A DNA stretch of 7,168 nucleotides from Nitrosarchaeum sp. (GTDB lineage Archaea; Thermoproteota; Nitrososphaeria; Nitrososphaerales; Nitrosopumilaceae), in contig SCUP01000320.1 in NCBI GenBank assembly GCA_004297665.1, forward strand, positions 1 to 7,168. Direction: 5' to 3'. Each line of letters starts with the position of its first letter. Within the stretch, counting starts at the first letter, position 1. Made by a program: the position numbers and the translations under genes. This document shows positions 5,547 through 7,168 of this stretch, piece by piece. Under the pieces are notes generated by a model. That model did no database searches, was not told the DNA's origin, and saw nothing but the letters and a program-made list of their open reading frames with translations.

Positions 5547-5669
5547 ATGACAAGGAGTATGAAACAGAGCAATTGTACAAAATGTCAAGTCTGGATAAGT
5601 GAAAGACAAGACAAATATCACAATCATAATTGTGCAGATTGTTCAGAGAGTTTTTGGTCATTAGGATGA
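5547..5669 (+). CDS. Zinc-ribbon miniprotein (40 aa, or 36 aa from 5559)
   Basis: The frame from ATG 5547 to TGA 5667-5669 carries CTKC at residues 10-13 and CADC at 29-32, with a His-rich loop (YHNHN) between, and ends in SESFWSLG. This is a one-zinc ribbon of the minimal kind. Start choice is open: ATG 5559 (MKQSNCTKC) is preceded by AAGGAG only 1 nt away and by a TATA-like box at 25 nt, favouring the shorter form. The stop overlaps the next ATG as ATGA, so it is likely translated together with the following zinc ribbon. Function unknown. Confidence 0.65.
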   Translation: MTRSMKQSNCTKCQVWISERQDKYHNHNCADCSESFWSLG

Positions 5670-5773
5670 AAGGATTATGTCATCTCTGTCATTCAAGTAA
5701 TGTCGAGATAATGATAGATTCAGATAAAATTCCAATTTGTAAAATATGTAGAGAACGTCTTGGCTTAATTTAA
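5666..5773 (+). CDS. Zinc-ribbon miniprotein (35 aa), coupled to the previous one
   Basis: A 35-residue protein with CHLC at 5-8 and CKIC at 25-28, 16 residues apart, followed by a short RERLGLI tail. Its ATG lies inside the stop of the 40-aa gene (ATGA), giving two adjacent one-zinc proteins from one mRNA, much like a split two-ribbon protein. A frameshift from an ancestral fused protein is possible but nothing in the sequence demands it, since each half keeps its own complete set of four Cys. Function unknown. Confidence 0.65.
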   Translation: MKGLCHLCHSSNVEIMIDSDKIPICKICRERLGLI

Positions 5774-5853
5774 CACAATATGTTCACAAAAAATTCATCG
5801 GTTTCATAAAATATGTGAGATAAAAAAATTGTTAGCAGATACAACATCATAAA

Positions 5854-5860
5854 CTTTAAG
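5854..5860 (+). promoter_or_regulatory. TATA-like box of the 57-aa gene
   Basis: CTTTAAG is centred exactly 26 nt upstream of the ATG at 5883, consistent with a leaderless transcript. Confidence 0.45.
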
Positions 5861-5882
5861 TTCACACAAAATATAGAATAGC

Positions 5883-6056
5883 ATGGGATTATTGAATAGT
5901 TTACGTAAGTATTGTATTATGAAAAAAGTCAGAGACAGAGCAGATGATTCTGAAAAAAAGAAAGCAGAGCAAGAAGAGATGAGAGAAGAGTCACATCAGA
6001 TGGATCTTAAAGAAAACTATGAACAAGATGAAAAGTTTGATGAATCTAAAGATTAA
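5883..6056 (+). CDS. Highly charged small hypothetical protein (57 aa)
   Basis: A 57-aa protein with a short amphipathic start (MGLLNSLRKYCIMKK), then a nearly continuous run of Glu, Lys, Asp and Arg from residue 14 to the end. It is probably a single long helix or disordered acidic tail. There is one Cys and no zinc site, signal peptide or membrane helix. It has its own TATA-like box. A second ATG at codon 13 is possible. I do not recognise a family. It sits between the zinc-ribbon pair and bioA, without overlap with either. Confidence 0.55.
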   Translation: MGLLNSLRKYCIMKKVRDRADDSEKKKAEQEEMREESHQMDLKENYEQDEKFDESKD

Positions 6057-6130
6057 TTCTCAAGCATATTAAATAAATAAACAAGTATAGAAAAAGCAAT
6101 ATTTGAATTCTACACAATAACCCAAGTTCT

Positions 6131-6140
6131 TTGTATACAA
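6131..6140. promoter_or_regulatory. Perfect 10-bp palindrome TTGTATACAA upstream of bioA
   Basis: This self-complementary site lies 73-82 nt upstream of the bioA start. Its TTGTA/TACAA ends loosely recall biotin-repressor half-sites of bacteria, but the arrangement and distance do not match, and no copy is seen near bioD. An operator role is speculative. Confidence 0.2.
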
Positions 6141-6175
6141 TATAATAAAACTAGAATTTCTTTTAGTACATATCG

Positions 6176-6187
6176 TTTAATTATTAA
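6176..6187 (+). promoter_or_regulatory. Candidate bioA TATA box
   Basis: TTTAATTATTAA is centred about 6181. Transcription starting 25-27 nt downstream would begin near 6207, six bases before the TTG at 6213, supporting that start codon and a nearly leaderless mRNA. Confidence 0.5.
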
Positions 6188-6212
6188 GATCAATTAGAAT
6201 TACAAAGATCGT

Positions 6213-7168
6213 TTGAAAAAGAAGAGTTTTGTTTGGCATCCAAATACACAGATGAGGGAGTGGGATTCATTTAATGAGATTGTCATGGCCAAAGGAATGT
6301 GGGTCACAGATTCTAATGGGAATAGTCTTTTGGATGGAGTTGCATCAATGTGGTGTAATGTATGGGGTCATTCCAAACCTGAATTAGTCAATGCGATTAC
6401 AAAACAAAGCAAGAAACTCCAACATTCATCTATGTTTAATTTAACAAATCAGCCTGCAGAAAAACTTGCAGAGAGCCTGGTAAAAATATCACCTGGAATG
6501 CACAAAGTGTTTTATTCTGATAACGGTTCTTCTGCAATGGAAATTGCATTCAAGATAGCATTGCAATATTGGAATAACATTGGAGATAAAAAGAAAACAA
6601 AGATTGCAGCATTAGAAAATGGTTATCATGGGGATACGTTTGGTGCGATGGCTGTAGGTTATGTTCCAGAATTTTTTGGTAAATTTAAAAAACAGTTATT
6701 TCCGACAATACAAATTCCAGTACCAAACAAGTATAGAATTCCAATGGGATACAATTATTTTGATTATCAGAATTTTTGCATAGATAAAATTGAAAAGCAA
6801 TTTTCCAAAGATGACAAAATTGCAGCATTTGTTATGGAAAGTGGGGCACAAGTTGCAGGAGGAGTAAACATATTTCCAAAAGGATTTCAAAGAAAGATAG
6901 GCAAACTATGTAAAAAATACAACGTGTTGCTAGTATTAGATGAGATAGCAACAGGTTTTGGACGTTTAGGTTCTATGATACAATATACAGAACAAAAAAG
7001 CATTCCAGATATTGTAGCATATGGAAAAATGTTAACCGGCGGATATCTGACTATGGCTGCAACTTTGACAAATAAAAAAATCTACGAGTCATTTTTAGGT
7101 GAATTTAATGATTGGAAGCATCTATTTCATGGGCATACATTTACTGGAAATCCAATATCTGCTGCAGT
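6213..7168 (+). CDS. bioA: Adenosylmethionine-8-amino-7-oxononanoate aminotransferase (BioA), 3' end outside window
   Basis: BioA is the PLP-dependent class III aminotransferase that converts KAPA (7-keto-8-aminopelargonate) to DAPA, the substrate of BioD. About 318 codons of an expected 420-450 are present. The start is TTG 6213, because the family N-terminus VWHPNTQMREWDSF lies upstream of the first ATG (6252), and an in-frame TAG at 6195 blocks longer forms. Key residues: SDNGSSAMEIAFK (G105-S107, phosphate binding), GYHGDTFG with Tyr138, VLDEIATGFGR with Asp243 contacting the pyridine nitrogen, and the PLP Schiff-base lysine Lys272 in AYGKMLTGG. The fragment ends at HGHTFTGNPISAA. Asp243 and Lys272 keep the E. 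coli BioA spacing. The amino donor (SAM or lysine) cannot be settled here. Further biotin genes may follow downstream. Confidence 0.94.
   Translation, partial: MKKKSFVWHPNTQMREWDSFNEIVMAKGMWVTDSNGNSLLDGVASMWCNVWGHSKPELVNAITKQSKKLQHSSMFNLTNQPAEKLAESLVKISPGMHKVFYSDNGSSAMEIAFKIALQYWNNIGDKKKTKIAALENGYHGDTFGAMAVGYVPEFFGKFKKQLFPTIQIPVPNKYRIPMGYNYFDYQNFCIDKIEKQFSKDDKIAAFVMESGAQVAGGVNIFPKGFQRKIGKLCKKYNVLLVLDEIATGFGRLGSMIQYTEQKSIPDIVAYGKMLTGGYLTMAATLTNKKIYESFLGEFNDWKHLFHGHTFTGNPISAA

Noticed and set aside
5547..5773. Zinc-ribbon pair as one gene broken by a frameshift
   Set aside because: Each ORF has its own complete four-Cys set and a proper start, and the ATGA junction also occurs in the unrelated pair at 2479, so coupling is simpler than breakage.
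6696..6890. 64-codon minus-strand ORF
   Set aside because: It is antisense to the middle of bioA, between conserved catalytic motifs.

Overview
The window is a low-GC archaeal chromosome segment, most likely from an ammonia-oxidising Nitrososphaerota (Thaumarchaeota) of the Nitrosopumilus type. The evidence is archaeal/eukaryotic-type transcription factors (TFB and TBP), a mevalonate-pathway HMG-CoA synthase, biotin synthesis genes, gene starts that mostly lack Shine-Dalgarno sites but have TATA-like boxes about 25-30 nt upstream (leaderless style), several TTG starts, and many very small zinc-ribbon proteins. The assignment to a lineage rests on recall of family resemblance, not on a search.

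Layout. Positions 1-1412 (+): the 3' part of HMG-CoA synthase, overlapping by one base an unrecognised 182-aa protein. Positions 1416-2105 (-): bioD (dethiobiotin synthetase), convergent with the former pair. Positions 2315-2789 (+): three tiny genes, two of them CxxC/CxxC zinc ribbons. Positions 2905-3318 (+): a protein with a ribbon-helix-helix-like core. Positions 3402-3494 (-): a 30-aa cysteine-dense miniprotein. Positions 3640-5315 (-): a probable operon of TFB, TBP and a 49-aa zinc ribbon. Positions 5364-6056 (+): a doubtful 46-aa ORF, two more zinc-ribbon miniproteins that overlap by ATGA, and a charged 57-aa protein. Positions 6213-7168 (+): bioA (DAPA aminotransferase), cut by the window end.

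How they fit together. BioA and BioD catalyse consecutive steps of biotin synthesis, but here they lie about 4 kb apart and point away from each other. Between them sit the general transcription factor operon and a nest of miniproteins. Six Cys-rich proteins of 30-49 aa lie within 3.3 kb, surrounding tfb and tbp, together with a putative DNA-binding RHH protein. This is the most unusual part of the window. Whether they modulate transcription, bind RNA or ribosomes, or are merely a local family expansion cannot be decided from sequence alone. No tRNA, rRNA, mobile element or CRISPR array was seen.
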